From: Cyanothece sp. UBA12306
GTDB lineage: Bacteria; Cyanobacteriota; Cyanobacteriia; Cyanobacteriales; Microcystaceae
DNA length: 8,315 nt
Assembly: GCA_003448685.1 (NCBI GenBank)
Contig: DLXW01000074.1
Location: 1-8,315, forward strand
Reading direction: 5' to 3'
The translations under genes and the position numbers were made by a program. Every line of letters starts with the position of its first letter. Positions within the stretch are counted from its first letter, which is position 1. Positions 8,082 to 8,315 of the stretch are shown here, piece by piece. The notes beneath the pieces were generated by a model that saw only the letters and a program-made list of their open reading frames with translations, was not told the DNA's origin and searched no databases.

Positions 8082-8315
8082 CTTCAAGGAAGGGTAATCA
8101 ATGAATCAAAAGGTTATATCAAAATATCTTGTGAATGGCAAAAAAATCAGCCCAAAAACTTGTTATATCAAGAAAATAATCAGACAATTAAATTAATTTT
8201 ATCTGTAGAAGATACAGGGATTGGTATTGCTAAAGATCAGCAAAAACTTATATTTGAATCCTTCAATCAAACCGAAGGTCAAAGTCCCCGTCAATACGGA
8301 GGAACAGGATTAGGA
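8082..8315 (+). pseudogene. 5'-truncated histidine kinase ATPase domain (continues past window)
   Basis: The open frame runs from just after a TGA (8079-8081) to the window edge and encodes part of a HATPase_c domain. SKGYIKIS leads into VEDTGIGI (G1 box), LIFESFNQ (F box), then YGGTGLG (start of the G2 box) at the edge. Homology begins just after where the N box (NLLxNAxKFT) should be. No N box, HisKA or sensor segment was found upstream in any frame. The only ATG nearby (8101) is in another frame and stops at 8196, and the kinase frame has no ATG. So the 5' part of the gene appears lost, leaving a remnant of a hybrid-type or phytochrome-type sensor kinase. The 3' extent is unknown. Initiation at the in-frame TTG (8160) or a sequencing frameshift are alternatives. 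Confidence 0.7.

Noticed and set aside
8101..8196. 31-residue open frame with a good Shine-Dalgarno-like sequence upstream
   Set aside because: It overlaps the kinase fragment in another frame, the product is lysine-rich and unrecognisable, and the kinase frame has clear motifs. I treat it as incidental.

Overview
The window reads as chromosomal DNA of a nitrogen-fixing cyanobacterium, probably a unicellular or simple filamentous one related to the old 'Cyanothece' group. The evidence is a cyanobacterial aldehyde-deformylating oxygenase, a three-domain cyanobacterial flavodiiron protein, a HupS/HupL uptake hydrogenase of the cyanobacterial type (no Tat signal, no membrane anchor), an AT-rich base composition, and eight perfect copies of the octamer GCGATCGC (HIP1), which is typical of cyanobacterial genomes. 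The genus is an inference and cannot be fixed from the window.

Layout, left to right. 1-105 is the 3' flank of the oxygenase gene, with a hairpin. 106-801 (minus) is ado, the alkane-forming oxygenase. 802-1010 is a divergent promoter region. 1011-2117 (plus) is a CobT-like (UPF0284/TIGR00303) nucleotide-loop phosphoribosyltransferase homologue. 2118-2217 separates convergent genes and holds a heptanucleotide tandem repeat. 2218-3105 (minus) is a MalF-type sugar ABC permease with no partner genes in view, 26 bp downstream of 3132-4856 (minus), a flavodiiron protein whose di-iron site is largely replaced (Flv1/Flv2 class). 4857-5149 holds the flavodiiron promoter region and three successive inverted repeats behind hupL. 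5150-6745 and 6873-7835 (minus) are hupL and hupS, transcribed hupS to hupL, with a heptamer repeat and a hairpin between them. 7836-8081 is an AT-rich leader with a possible NtcA-type site. 8082-8315 (plus) is a 5'-truncated histidine kinase ATPase fragment that runs off the window.

How the genes may fit together: hupSL recovers electrons from H2 released by nitrogenase. Flavodiiron proteins pass photosynthetic electrons to O2, which in diazotrophs helps protect oxygen-sensitive enzymes. The two lie in tandem here, but hairpins separate them, so joint transcription is unproven. The ado, CobT-like and permease genes are metabolically unrelated to this pair as far as the sequence shows. I found no convincing wholly new system. 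The most notable points are the unusual Fe-S ligands of HupS, the flavodiiron gene's neighbours, the cluster of inverted repeats after hupL, the heptamer repeats, and the kinase relic.
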